A DNA stretch of 64,000 nt, from NCBI RefSeq assembly GCF_932276165.1, contig NC_063992.1, positions 5,652,001 through 5,716,000 on the forward strand, given 5' to 3'. The notes under the pieces were generated by a model that was not told where the DNA came from, searched no databases, and saw nothing but the letters and a program-made list of their open reading frames with translations. Both the position numbers and the translations under genes were made by a program. This DNA is from Plutella xylostella. Taxonomy: Eukaryota; Arthropoda; Insecta; Lepidoptera; Plutellidae. Numbering within the stretch: position 1 is the first letter of the stretch; the number at the start of each line of letters is the position of its first letter. Positions 40,988-54,400 of this stretch are shown in pieces.

Positions 40988-43900
40988 CTAAGTATGCTGC
41001 GGCAGGAACCAGCCGTGGAGGCACTTGGGCGCGGGCGAGGGCGTGGCGAAGACGGCCCGGCCCAGCTCCTCCATGGAGGCGGCGCTCAGCACCAGCAGCC
41101 CGGTCTCGCGGTCGCGCGCGCCGCCCCACACCAGCGCGCAGAGGAGGACGCCGCTGTCTTCTTCCTGTTAATTAAAAGGGAGATTTTGGTAGGTTACCTA
41201 AGTAATTTTATAATCAATTGTTATGATGGTCCATTTTAGATGTTATGATGGTGGTTTTCCACCGGCGAGGCAAGACGAGACAGACGAGAATTGAATTGTC
41301 ATTTGTTTGAAAAAATCTTGGAATGCATTGAATGTTTTCGTGTATACATACGAATTTCTATTCAATCCTCGTCTTGCTTCGTCTCGTCGCGTCGGTGGAA
41401 CATCACCTTAAGGCTTGTTTAGCAACTATACTCGTACTTTTGAAATGCTGAGTAAACTTACCGTGCCACCGGGGGCAGGCACAAACACGGGCTCACTGGG
41501 GTAGCAGTTCTTTTCGCACCAAGTCTTCATCTCCCCAGTTTTAGTGTCCACTTTTATCAGCTGAAACAACATTAATTAATATGAGGTAGGGTAAAGAAAC
41601 TTGTAAGTAAACTTTTTTTAAAAGTATTATTAAGTAAAGCGTGAATTTCCGCATTCTTACGGTTCCCGGATTTTCCGCATCCACATCGGAGCTGATTGCG
41701 TAGAAATAGCGGTAGGGTCGTCCTGAAATCATAATCAAAATCAGATTCAATTTAAATACCTAGAAGATATTGATTAATGTATTGTATTGTTAAACATGAT
41801 GGAGTCGATAGTAAAAACTTTGAAAGTTTTAATGATCGGATAGCTATAAATTAATATCTAAAAAAAACTAGATACTGAACAACAGCTATATGAATTTGAA
41901 GATTTCGTTTCGACAAAGAGAGTTTCAGAGTAGGCGCTACTATTCATCCCACCACACCATCCCACAAGGGCGTACCCAGGATTTCAGCTAGGGAGGGGCA
42001 GGTCATACCTGTTTCATTTTGCGCAGAGTAGGTAATTAGGTATCACTTTTTTAATTCCCACTTGGTATGAAAATTTACGTTTATTTTATCTTCTAGTCCT
42101 TTCGAACCTGAGTGATACGAATGTGCGCTCGATTTTGTTCTTTTTTTTAGGGTTTACCTTTTTTTATCGCTTCGAACCGAAACGCATCGTTTGTGCATAT
42201 TGTTGTTAATGCCTAAAAAAATTGTCGTTGATATTTGAAGTCAGTTTGCTTGTGGCAGGCGACGAAAATGCCGGCGTTGATCCTGACACCGGGCGAGTTA
42301 AGAAATTAATGTTATTTTGTAGGACTATGGCTTATGTCTGACCTATATATTTCATACACCGATAAAAAGGCAGGGGGTGTACGTAGACACAGTAAATGGA
42401 GCGCCCACTTCTCACGCCAGAGATGAGGGTTCGCGGTTCGAATCCCGGCGCTGACATGTACCAATGAGTTCTTTGAATTTAAGTACAATGTATACCAATG
42501 CTATTAGGGTGAAGGAAAACATCAGGAGGAAACCTGCATATCTAGATTTAGCACATCTAGGTATGTGAACCCGCCAACCCGCAGTGGACCAGCGTGGTGG
42601 GAAATGGTCCAAGGAGCCGTCCATTAATACGTGAGGTCGTTTTTCTCATTTTTTGCCCCCTCCCTCCTGGTGATATTTGGTGAAGTTTGGGTCTCCTGGA
42701 TCCCGTGTATTTTTTTGGAAGTCTATGTAAAGGCTAGGTACTTACACCCCGAAAGCGAAAAGAATAGAATAGAATACCTAATAATAGAGACTGAAACTGA
42801 AGATTTCAGCTAATAATGTTTTATTTTTATATTTCATCCCTTAAAGTTGTCATTTATGTGATGGAAGTCAAAACTATATCATTAGAATAAAAAAATAAGT
42901 CAAAAAGCTAAGTTTTCTGAATTAAATTTTTGTTTTTATGATATACCTAGTTGCAATGATTGATTTAAGAAAGTGATGAATTAATATATTCTGTTGAGTT
43001 TTATTTCAGGCAAGTAGGTATCCTAAGTAAAATATCGTAATGCACAAATGTCGTGTGTTGGTGGTGTTGAAACCCAGATAGCACGAATGCGCTACGACTT
43101 TTCGGGGAAAACGGAAAATATATATTCTTTTAATTATTTTTCCCTAACACTTTTAGGCATCTCATATGGTATTATGCATTTTTTTAACATATGATAGAAA
43201 AAAATCTAAGGTTCGAAAGGGCTAGGGGGGGGCAGCTGCCCCCCCCTGCCCCTACCTGGGTACGCCCATGCCATCCCACACCAACATCTGCATCAACCTA
43301 CCATTGCACATTGCGTAGTGTATGGTGGGCGTCTCGCAGCCGACGTCGGCCAGCAGCGTGGCGGCGACGGGCGCCAGGCGCGGCGCCTGCAGCGGCAGCC
43401 GCAGCCGCTTGGGCCGTCCGCGGAACCACTCCGCGTAGTCTGCGTTGCTCTGCATGTTCTGAGGAATGTTACAAGATATTATCAGCTATAGGACATAGAG
43501 GAAAAGAGGATGTTAGCCGCATGTTACCCGACAATCATGTTAGCTGCTATACATTGGCAGGCTCGCCCAATAGGGCGCCAAGGAGCTTTATCATAAGTAA
43601 ACTTTAACCGACACGGTAAATAAGAATATAATATTATTCCACAGCTGGCCATAGAACTCATCCAAGCGGAGCCAAGAAGCTCCTTAATTAACTCTAATAA
43701 GTGACTGAAACATACCTACTAGATTTTTTATGTTCTTCGTCTGTTCGTGGAAATCTAGTTAGTATCTTTCAGTCACTTCTTACAGTCAGTTAGGTATCTA
43801 CACACATTCGTAGCCTTATCATCTACTTATTTATGTATAGTTCGACTGTGTTTTACACGTACCTCCATAGCATCCACATACATGGCGTTGAGCACCTGCG

Positions 43901-46900
43901 GGTCGCGGTAGGTGCACAGGTCCAGCACCAGCTCGTCGCCCAGCTCGTACGCGTTCACGATGTGTAGGAAGAACAGGCTCTCCGTGCGGTAACGCTTGTG
44001 CTCCGTGCCGTCCGCGCGGCTGATGAGAACTATGTGCGTCTGTGAGGTGAAGACATTATAAGCCTGCAGTGGGCGGTTCGGAGACTGAACAGCATGTCTT
44101 AGGTTAGTGTTTGCCCACCAGATGTGGTCCACATACCTCTAGCTGCATAATATACATACATAATTATGCTCACCTCTCTAATCTAATAAGTTCTAATAAT
44201 AAAGTTGTGCGTTTTTGCACTCACGTAGGTGATAGGTAGTTAGCGAGCCGTATCGCCGAGTAATCCCTGAAGGATGTGGTTCACTACATTACTTACAGGA
44301 TTATATGGGACTGAAAGACCACCCTCGCAAAGTTTAAATAAATAAAAGCAACGATCATCCAGCCAAATCGAAGACGTTGAACGTCCTCTTACCTCCTGAT
44401 CAGCGAACCACTTGAGGCTGGAGGCGAGCGGCTTGTCCTGCAGCTGGTTGCGCACCAGGGCGCACAGCGACACTGTCAGAGGCTGCTCCACTATCACGAA
44501 GTAGTTGGCGGTCACTCCTGAAACAACAGACATGCAAGACTGTAACTATTGTAAGTATGTATGGGGTTCAGCAAAGGTACAAGTACCTACGTATAACACA
44601 TTCATTGCACCAATTCAGTAAAATTTCTGGAGGTGGATACAAAACTTACCAAAAGTGTGCATGTAGGCTGGATGAAGGGCCCAGCGTGGTTTTATACTGC
44701 CAACTATTTGTGCATTCTCAAACATATCTCCTGAAAATGAAAATGCTTTGTCTGAAAATATTCAGAAGTAGTTAAAGGTTAGGTGATTCGTAATATGTTA
44801 AACTAGTTACTGACCTTTTTCGACGAAAGGAAACTTAACCACAACATGCCGTATTCTTCCCCTTACGACGGACATGCCCACGTTGAAGACATCACCTGTA
44901 ATGTAAGTCAAAATCAAGTTTAGTGAAAATCTTAAGCTAAGTATAGTTAGGTAATATTGTAACAATTAATAAGCTAGTTAATGTGGTGATGATCGGTGAA
45001 CCATCACATCTCTACTTACCATTTGGCATGACGTGAGGATGGGATGTGTGGTTGACGAGAGCCACATTGCTTTCCATCAGATTCTTCCTCTCACACGTGT
45101 CCAGGGTCACTGGATCAATCCTGGGATGAAGTTTTTATTAGTACTTATGGACCCTTGTGAACAAGCCTCGCTTGACGATGGCTAGGGCATACGATATCCG
45201 TACATGTACCTATAGGCAATCATGATACTATAGTTACCTACGACGGCAGTTTACCTGTGAATGACTGGTCCTTCGGTGAATGCATACAGCTCATCTCCGA
45301 ATGGGTACACGGAGATCATGGCGTTGTCTGACATGGATTCACCAGGCCGGAACAGTGCTGAGACCCTGAAATACAACAGTACAGTCAGTATCGATTTAGT
45401 ACATAAGGTGGTACTTATGGCAAACTTGGTGACCTCTAACCTAACGTTTGTCTCTTATACGAATCAGGGGAAGAGGGCAACAGTATACTCATAGAGGCAA
45501 ACTGAATAAATAGCAGTCTATAGACTATTAGTAAGAAACAACATTCAAATGAACATCCTAGTGTACCATTTATAATGTTAAAATGTTAAATCTCGATCTT
45601 CTCACTTTGAAATGAGTATACCTACAGACAACTAACTATTGGTTAAGGGTGACATTAGAGTCATCGAAGTCCATGTAAATAGGTAGGTAGTTAGGTACCT
45701 GTCAAAGATGGTGTGGCAGGGGTCGGGCGCGGCGCGCGTGCCGAACTCGGTGACGACGATGCGCGCGGCGGCGCGGTTGCGCTGGAACGTGCGCGAGCGC
45801 AGGAAGCGGCACTGGTACGAGCAGCCGCCGCCCGACACGCTGAACCTGCACAGACGATGACGATGTTCATAAAGTGAACCCTCTGGATTCACAGGCAAAT
45901 GTCCCGCGTTCGCTTCCCTTCCGTGGTGTTGACTGACTCTACATACCTAGTTACGTAGGTATGTAACTTATGTAGATGTAGTTGGACTTGTTGGTACCTA
46001 CCTATTATCTACCACCTAGTAACAGGTAGGTATTTAATAGGTATTCTTGAAGCAACATGACTGTAATTTATAATGATTCGGTACCGCCCTCAATGATGCG
46101 TCGATTCATCTGCTTCTACTATAATTATAAGTAGGTAGAGCTCCTGTACATTGCATGACAAAGGTTGGTAAGTAGTGGTTAGACATGTAATCCTAGATTC
46201 TAAAGTTTCACCGCTGAGGTACCTAACTACCTAGATATTATATATTACTTAACTATATCTAGGTCTATAAGTACTTAGTATACTTATACTTTTATTATTA
46301 GGAGTAGGTAAGTAATTAATTAACTAGGTATATGTATAAAAAGTATAATTAATTTAAAAAAAAATAACGTCCGAAAAGTCCGAATGCATTAAGTAGGAAG
46401 TGGATTTTCTGGAAGCGTCAATCAAGAACTGCGAACTCACATCCACCTGCGATTCCTCTCCCTCACCTGTGCAGCAGGGCGGCGCTGTCGAAGAGATGCC
46501 TGAAGGTCATGTCTCCGACCTTGAGCGAGCCCGGCCCGTTGCGGATCAGGCACCCGTTCAGCCACGCGGGGATCTCTCCTGTAAGGAAAGATACTTCAGG
46601 ATTTACAGCTAAGCCAAGTCCCCTACCTACCCGAACTGCGGCCACTTGCGGCTATAGGACAACCCCTAGATGTGTCTCGTAGATGAACAGGGTGTCATCT
46701 GGGGTTAATTTATTTTCAAGATTCTCCGTACAAATAATATTGTTGACTTTGGAAAGATCTAACTTAACTAAACTCCTAAGCATTGCTTTTGTGAATCCAG
46801 GTTCATTCATAATTTGCTTTCATGCAGTTGCTGCTGTGCTGACTCATCTCTCCATTAGTTTTAAATAGACATTCTTATCGCGTTAACATTTAAACAATGC

Positions 46901-47078
46901 AGAAGGAATCTAATGATAACAGCTAGCATTCTATTTTATGCAATAGTTGAAATATTGTTGTAAGTTCGAGTTTACCTGTGACGGTACCCTCGACAGGGTC
47001 GTTGACCTCCTCTTCGCAGGACCGCAGCCACACCGTGGGGTCACAGTTGGGGTAGAGCTTCACCGCCTCCTCTGCCAT
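40988..47078 (-). CDS. ninaB: Carotenoid isomerooxygenase (NinaB, BCO/RPE65 family), 13 coding exons
   Basis: Non-haem iron enzyme that cleaves and isomerises carotenoids to retinal for visual pigment. Exons in transcript order: 46976-47078, 46467-46578, 45699-45845, 45255-45365, 45020-45120, 44815-44895, 44650-44730, 44393-44517, 43863-44039, 43302-43458, 41661-41722, 41462-41560, 40988-41164; 1533 nt, 510 residues, all phases agree. Start ATG at 47076-47078 has a strong context (GCAGCAGCCATGG) directly after a probable acceptor, so the 5' UTR is likely spliced. Matches to Drosophila NinaB as remembered: LYPNC...VWLRSCEEE, KVGDMTFRHLFDS, IVVTEFGTRAAPDPCH, ISSDVDAENPGTLIKVD, KCLHGWF. The four iron-binding His are seen in NHTSHPH, WALHPAYMHTFG, FFLHIVNAYE and CLHGWF. 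It lacks the long insert present in the fly protein before the CETP segment, which makes it shorter (510 against about 620). Confidence 0.94.
41250..41407. mobile_element. MITE in the last ninaB intron but one from the 3' end
   Basis: Ends GGTGGTTTTCCACCGGCGAG and (inverted) GGTGATGTTCCACCGACGCG; the pair also shares CAAGACGAGACAGACGAG-like sequence. About 158 bp, between exons 40988-41164 and 41462-41560. Confidence 0.7.
41967..43270. mobile_element. 1.3-kb TIR element with 10-bp flanking direct repeat in a ninaB intron
   Basis: Inverted ends GGGCGTACCCAGG (41968-41980) and CCTGGGTACGCCC (43255-43267), 13 of 13. The 10-mer CCATCCCACA lies at 41957-41966 and 43271-43280, which would be a 10-bp target duplication if the ends are A and ATG. 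Next to the right TIR is a C/G-rich inverted stretch (GGGGGGCAGCTGCCCCCC). No transposase frame. A tRNA-derived SINE is nested inside. The right end is 31 bases from the ninaB exon 43302-43458. Confidence 0.82.
42395..42622 (+). mobile_element. tRNA-derived SINE nested in the TIR element
   Basis: Box B GGTTCGAATCCCGGCGCTGA then ATGTACCAATGAGTTCTTTG, GTACAATGTATACCA, GAAGGAAAACATC and GTGGACCAGCGTGGTGGG match the SINE at 35319-35620. The tail (CTAGGTACTTACACCCC) resumes at about 42733 after an interposed segment that starts CCGTCCATTAATACGTGAGG, which looks like another small insertion. Confidence 0.8.
44150..44280. repeat. Dispersed repeat shared with 20085-20215, in a ninaB intron
   Basis: ATTATGCTCACCTC..., TGCACTCACGTAGGTGATAG and GAGCCGTATCGCCG correspond in order to the segment at 20098-20205. 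Between ninaB exons 43863-44039 and 44393-44517. Confidence 0.45.
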
Positions 47079-50000
47079 GGCTGCTGCTGAAGCAACCAGG
47101 AGAACCAAGATGAAACAACCTACAGCTTCATGTTTCAGCAGGAAGTTTTTTTAAAAACAAGTGAACTCGATACTTTCACGTCAATTTTAATTATAACTAG
47201 GCTAGGTATATAAATATCTTTGTTTTTTTCTATAGCTACTTTTAAAAGTTGGACACGTGAGTAACCACCGCAATAAATACTCACAATAAATTATTTACTT
47301 AGCAAAAAATGGCACAAACAAACACTGTCGAGCACCGAGAGTCGTCTGGCTTGGGCTTGGCGCTCGTAGCGGGTTCGTAGCCGCGTAGCAGTTCGTAGCA
47401 CGGGGGGTCGCCCCCCTCCCCTCCCCTCCCCCTGGCTACGAGCCTCCCCCCCACAACGTGACCTTCACCGAGGGACCTTCACCGTGCACTAAGCCGTCAT
47501 GCTTCATGTATAGGGTTACCTATAGCATCTCCCAGGTGACTGCCATAATGATGATTTATTAACGAATGGGAGTGTAATCGTTTTAGTGATGCAAGTGCAT
47601 TTAACTAATGTTGCTTATGTTTCTCTACTGAGAGGAAGATCGGTGTAGATATTCCTGTACTTATCTAGGAATACAGGTATCGCAACTATCGCAATAAAAT
47701 GGCATGATCTATGAGTAAGCCGAAAGAACATGGAAAAAGTACGTAACAAATTTAATTTAAATTATGAAGTTCGTGTCTAATATTCGTGGCATTAATCCAT
47801 TACCAAATGAGCTTTCTAAATGAGGAGCTCATAAAAACAACATAGATAGGTACTCATATTATGTTCCTAATCCTACCTGTGCTACCTACCTAGGTACAAT
47901 GATAAACCATGCAAAAGTATCTAAGTATAGACATATGAAGCGAAGTGACCGTGAACATGATCGTGGCCGCTCCTGACATTGATCCTCAGCCGATGAGCCG
48001 ACCCCACTCACTACGGTCCAAGTTTTAAATGTGTACTCAATGGATTTATTAATAAAAAATTTGGAAGTTGTACTTATTAACTACAACTTCCAAAGTTGTA
48101 CACCGATCTATGATGACGATGCGATGAATGTTCCTAACAATCCCTGAAGAAATTATATGAAAAACTAACTATACTTAACTTAGTCTATGTTATGTAGGTA
48201 CTTAGTCACATTAATTTTGAATGCATTGTATGACTAGGATATAGGATAGGAGCCTCCTTCACTGAACTTTTGGTATGTCCGGCACAATCCGGGCAGTCAT
48301 CGACTTGCTTCTAATCCGACTGGTACTTTTAAGTATTATCCATTCACAACGGTGCCAAACCCTATATTAAGTGCAGCTCTAACCCGAGTCCGCAATGCTC
48401 GATGAGCTCTATGTGTACTATACACTGTTGGTTGCTAAAAAGAAGAACAATACTCTTGTACCTTGTACCACACACCGGCTAACTTGTTGGACGTAGTTAG
48501 TGCTTGGATGGATTATCCGCTCAGTGGGGAGCGTGGGGTGAGACGAGGAGGGAACGATGACTAAAAATGTAGCAATATCGGGGAATAACCATTTTTAACA
48601 GCTTTTAGTTAAATAAACATTTTGTAAGTGTATTAATGTGTTGATTAGGTAGTGGGTACCAAGGGGTAGGGTAGTCATATCACAGTACCTATCCACTAAA
48701 GTGTCGAGTAGCCACAGCCTCCACCATCTCGTCAACATTAAGTACATTACTATCTTTGTACCTAGATCTGGCGAATTCGCGCAATGTCTTCGAAAACAAG
48801 AGCCGCTCGTCATTTTTCCCTTAGTAAGTAAGTAGCTCCGATTAAATTATTCGGATGTTGGTAATTTATTATATTTTTATTTAGTACTTAAAGTTAGTTA
48901 CATCGATGGTCACTGTAGTTTATTCATGCTATGCATGGTCACCCCAAAACTAATCACATTCGTTCGTCTGCCGGTGAAGGTTGATCGAGGAGGGTTCAAG
49001 TTGACACTTCCGCGTGAAGTCCGCCAACCCGCTGACGCTGCGCTGACAATGACATTCGATATCCGCCAGCCTTGTCCTTCCTGCGATCACCTTGCCTGAA
49101 GCCAGATGAAGCACGTTTTTCAGGAACTCCAATTTGCTTTCGCGGATTGCTGATTAGAATGATACGAGATTTTACCCAGTACCTATCATGAGCAGATGTG
49201 ATATTGTTACTTAACTGTAATATGTAGGTATGTTATATTTTTCTTTTTTATGTCTATGCTCTTCAGATGGAGTAAATGTGAAAACACCTAGTTAGGGTGA
49301 GTAAAACCTGTTCTAGATAGAATAGACTGATGCAACAGCCTAGGTAGAGACGTCATGAGTCGCAAGTCGCGGCATCGACCCCAATACCTCAAGTGGATCT
49401 TCTGTTGCTAAGTACTTACATGTACTGTCCTACTGAGGAGAGAGAGGAGGGCGAAGCCCTACATGGCACGGTGGCGCGGTGCTGCACGTGAGATTTAAGG
49501 TACGCGTAAAACTATAGGGCTAAGAGATGCGAGTTTTTTAAAAGTAAGTACCTACTTAATAAAGTACGAGAATTTAAGATCGGTAATAATACCTAATATA
49601 GTTTATTTATTTATTCTTCATTGCACAATATACAAAAGTAATTATGTACAATTAGGTGGACTTAATGCTAAAAGCATTTTCTACCAGTCAACCTACAGGA
49701 GGTACAGGGAGTAAATTGTATGGGAGTGCAAAAAAAAAACTACTTATAGGTAAATAATAGTTACTACTACTTATAGGTATACTTATTAACTATGATTTGT
49801 TTTTTTTACGTAAGAACTATTTTCCGTATTTAGGTATAAGTAACTTATTAAGTTAATTACTTACCTAACTATAACGGTTTTTTTTTATATGAATAGCTTA
49901 CTATCTGCTAACCCATTTACCTTTAAACTAAGTCCCTGTTTCACAATGTCGGGATAATCTAACTGTAGCCGGTGGGAAAAAAGACATTATGTCATATATT

Positions 50001-51425
50001 TTATTATGTTTTAGATAGTGACAACATGTCTTTTATCCCACAGGTAGCCATTATCCAGATATTTTGAAACACGCCCTAAAAGTAGCAGTCACATGATAAT
50101 TTAGACATCTAATAGAACAACGCGGACTTGACTGCACCACCCTCTTAATTCGATATGTAACATTCTAGTGTAACTAAAAAAGTGTGTGTTTTTTACAAAC
50201 GTATAACTATACTGAATCCTTCTATTTAGAGTTCAGGCACAGCCCTACTGTTACTATAGAAGGGGGCAGGGCAGAGGCATTAGTAATGCACTCCTGAATT
50301 AGAACCGGCTGAAACAAACCAAACACGTTCACGAGTTGATGACGCTTCGCCCGGCTCGCTCGATGAGTGATTGACACATGCGCCGCAACGTGCTATCACG
50401 GTAGCCGGATACCGCTACCTTATACCTATCTAGAGCCTATTCCATTTCTAATATGAGTTTAAACACCTAGGATTACCTACCTACTCTCATGCATTTTTTT
50501 CACAACAAATCGAAAAACGTGATAGCACGAATCGATAGATAGGTAGGTAGGTTCTCTTCCATTTTGTTGTTCGTAGCACTCTATTCGGCTACTAAGCACG
50601 AGTGATACGACGGCTGGCGATGCATGGCGTTAATGAAAAGGTAGACCGGCGCGGCGGCAGAGATCATCAGGTAAACAAATACTTAACTAACTATGTACCT
50701 ACTGTTTATCATGGGTACCCCTCTTTATTACCGCAGGCTGATGATTTAATGATAGACGCAATACAGAATGTTGCAGGTTATGCCTAAGTGATACACTTGT
50801 GACATAGGTGGAGTAGTTAGGTAGTTTGGTAGATATAATATGAGGCAGGCTTGGCCTTATCCATATAAGTAACTAGTTAGGTAAGTACACTTGCTTGCAG
50901 TTGGGTAGATGGTTACTGTCGATTGTCTAATCAGATATTAACAACATTGGTTGGTGGTTAGGCCACTACTATATAGGTAATAGGTATAACCAACTAGTAC
51001 GGAACAATAAGGAACATAGTAAAGAAGGGTAGACACCACCCGCCCGACCGCACCGTATTCGTATCTTTAAAAATTGCTTAGAAGAAGGACTAGAAGGAGA
51101 CGAGTTATTTTCCACTCTGGCAACATCGTTTAAAAAAAAACAAACGCGAGGTTTGCGTTTCCGCCTGTCTGTTTTGGTTTTATTACTCTACAATATTTCT
51201 TTTTATTTGTACTATTATGACTTGCTTTTAGTCAATAAACACTGAAATAGGCTTTTTGCCTGCCTTCCAGTTTATCATAAATGTAGTCAGATCAACATAA
51301 CATACATTAACGAATCGCCAAACGAGATACGATGTACAGTGGTGATGATAAGCATCGTTTGTGTTTATCCTATGTATCCTGTGTTAAAATATAAATAAAT
51401 ATCTGGAAGTGCTTAGTGGATCAAG
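47079..51425. other. Intergenic region upstream of ninaB and CACHD1-like genes
   Basis: Divergent gene starts at 47078 (minus) and 51426 (plus). Contains a GC-rich patch at 47380-47460 (GGGGGGTCGCCCCCC and CCCTCC runs), possibly the ninaB promoter; a hairpin at 48061-48093 (TTGGAAGTTGTA / TACAACTTCCAA); a LINE-tail-like repeat at 49600-49690; and a MITE at 49934-50076. GGTAGGTA words are frequent. Short open frames here show no coding character. No RNA gene recognised. Confidence 0.5.
49934..50076. mobile_element. MITE
   Basis: CCCTGTTTCACAATGTCGGG then ATAATCTAACTGTAGCCGGTGGG at the left is mirrored at the right by CCCACAGGTAGCCATTATCC and AGATATTTTGAAACACGCCC. About 143 bp, no coding content. 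Confidence 0.75.
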
Positions 51426-54400
51426 ATGAAGCAGCTACTCGCTTTGTTTATTTTGGTTTTATACAAAGTTAACGCGCAAAGTGACAACTGTACTGCCGAT
51501 GACTACCGGTGTGAAAACAAGAGGATGGTGTTGAAGCTGGCTCAAGACCTGGGCAGCACGTTCCGCGAGCTGGTGCAGCAGGAGCTGGGCGCCGAGTTCG
51601 CGGCGCAGTTCGAGGCCAAGCCGCAGCACAAGGCTAGCCCAGAGCCCACAGATGAAGAGATCCTCTCTAGCATCTCTGAAAAGCTGGCCAACAAGCTCAC
51701 TTCAGCCACAAACATCCTCAAGGACTTGAATAGTACATTGTCCAACAGTAATTCATCTACATATACAACTCCATGTCCATACAAAGGTATAAATAAGTCA
51801 ACAATATTTAAAAATATAGATTTTCATGACAATTTGACATCAACACCTCCTTCAGTAGATTTAGAAGACAAAGATGGTGCTAACGATATCAAAATAAAAA
51901 GGCAGTATTTCTTATCACACATTGACTATGCCACTGACAAGGAATGTACTGCAATGCCACAATCTAACTTGCGATACCTCTACCATAAAATAGTAAATCC
52001 AGACCCGAAACTAGTGATTTTCATTATTGACAACAGTGTTGGAGAAAAAGCCATACAATACACAGTGAACATTGTAAAGGAAATATCCCATGCCATGCAG
52101 GCATCAGATGTATTTGCTCTCAAAATTACAAATATATCCGATTTTGTCAAGTTTGAAGATTCCTGTAGCGTTGGAGGCTTTTCAGACATTGGTCATGCAA
52201 CAGACAGTAACAAGCTTAAACTCAAGGATTATCTTATGACTATAGATAATACTCAGACCAGTCTACCACACAGCACCATCAATGAAGAACTGCAAATGTT
52301 GCTTACCAAAAATCAACTTCCAACTCATAAACTCATAGTATTCCTGACAGATACCAAGGTGTTAACTGATGAAAGTTGGCCTAAAATGTTTCCATATCCA
52401 ATTAAAGAAGATGATACAATAAAACTTGCCATTGGAGTCATAAATGAGGGTTCTGAAGATCTTAGTAGTTCACTTGAAATTCTTCACTTTGATAAGTGGC
52501 ACAATCATTCTAAAAGTCACTCCCTAATGAGAGTACACATTAATGACAGTGGAGTGGTGGGGCAGGTGGCCTCGGCATTCATTTCCCTGATGCCTCAGAA
52601 TTATGAAAAGAACCAACTCATGCTCATGGAGCCTATTTGGGAGGCCACAGAACGAGATTTCATAGTAAGCCTAGTAATTCCAACATCTGGAGGTGTTCTC
52701 GGTGTAGACATGTATTGGAGTGATCTTGCTGAAGATATCATATACTTCAGACAGACTACCATAGAAAGAAGAGCCTTTGTGATTGATTTTGCTGGAACTG
52801 TCATAATGCACACTCATTTTCCTAGACCAGAGCTTACCACTGAAAAGATAAAGTTCTCTAAACTCAAAAATATTGAGAATTTTGAGTTCATTGATAATGT
52901 GATTGGACAAATGCTAACAGACAGCCAAGGGAAACTGACGAAATTCGATAGCTTATCAAACAAAACTATCAGCTACTCCTGGCGCTGGGCGGCGCGGCTG
53001 TACGTGGCGTGCGTGGTGTCCGAGGTGGCGGAGGCGGCGGCGGCGCCCGAGCCCGCCTTCCTGACGCGCCGCGACTCCGACATCCTGTACCACCGCCTGG
53101 ACCTGTTCCCTCCGCGCGACGGGACGCTGTGCCGACACTTCCGCCAGATGGCCACGCTGGACCAGGGCACCGTGTTCCTCAGCCCCTCCAGCTTCGTGAC
53201 TCCCTTCGCGTACCTGCGCGGCGCAGGTGGCGGCCTAGGCGAGCCCTACCTGCGCAACTGCCTCGCCTACCTGCGCAGCGTGGCACGCGGGCTGCTGGCC
53301 AACCCCGGCCTGCGCGACGACGTGCAGCGCGACGCCGCGGCGCTCAACGCGCTGCTCGCCTACTACCGGCGCCGGCAGCTCAGCGGCCCTTACGCTCGCT
53401 ACGTGGTGCGGCGCTACGCGGCCAGCGACAGCGGCGTGCTGGCCATGTTCCCCGGCACGCTGCTGGAGCCCGAGTACGAGCCGGTGCGGCGCACGTGGCA
53501 CGCCGCCGCGCGCGCGCGCCCCGGCCGCCTGCAGCTGGCCCCGCCGGCGCTGGACGCGGGCGGCGCGGGCTATGTGGTGACGCTGTCGTGGCGCGCGCCG
53601 CCCGCCGTGCTGGCCATGGACGTGCCGCTGGGCTTCCTGCAGCGCCTGCTGGAGCGGCTGCAGCCCGCGTGCGGCGCGCCGGGCCTGCGCTGCCTGCTGC
53701 TGGACGCGCGCGGCTACCTGCTGGCGCACCCGGCGCTGCTGGCGCGCGGCCCCGCGGAGCGCCTGCACGTCACGCACCGCGAGCCGCTGCTGGCCGTGGA
53801 CCTGCTGCTGCACCGCCAGCTCGTCACCAAGCGGCGCTGCCTCGCGGCGCACGAGCGCGCCACGCAGCGCTACTACAGCTTCAACACGTCGCTGGAGCAC
53901 GCCGTGAGCAACGCCGTGGCGGGCGAGCACTGCCTGCACTACTCCGTGGCCGCCGTGCCGGGCGCCGACGCGCTGGTGGCGCTGGTCAACGCCAGCTGCA
54001 GCGCCGGCGCCTTCTGTCCCTGCAGCATGCTGGACCGCGCCTGCCTCAACTGCCGCCGCATGGAGCAGGCGGAGTGCGAGTGTCCGTGCGAGTGCGCGGC
54101 GCCGGCGTGCGGCGAGGCGGCCGGGCCCGCGCCCGCGCCCTGCCCCGCGCCCGCCGAGGCCGCCGCGCACAAGGCCACACACTTCCACAAGTTCGCGGAG
54201 GGGCTGCCGGCGTGCGTGGACTGGGCGTGCGGCGAGCTCGCGTCGCGCGCGGACTGCCTGGGCGCCGTGGGGTGCGAGTGGTGCGCGGCGCAGGGCGAGG
54301 CGCGCTCCCCGCTCGCGGCTCCGTACTGCGCGCCCCAGGAGCTGTGCTTCGGCGGCGTGCTGGGCGCCGTGACGCCGTACGGCGGGGGCGGGAACGCGCC

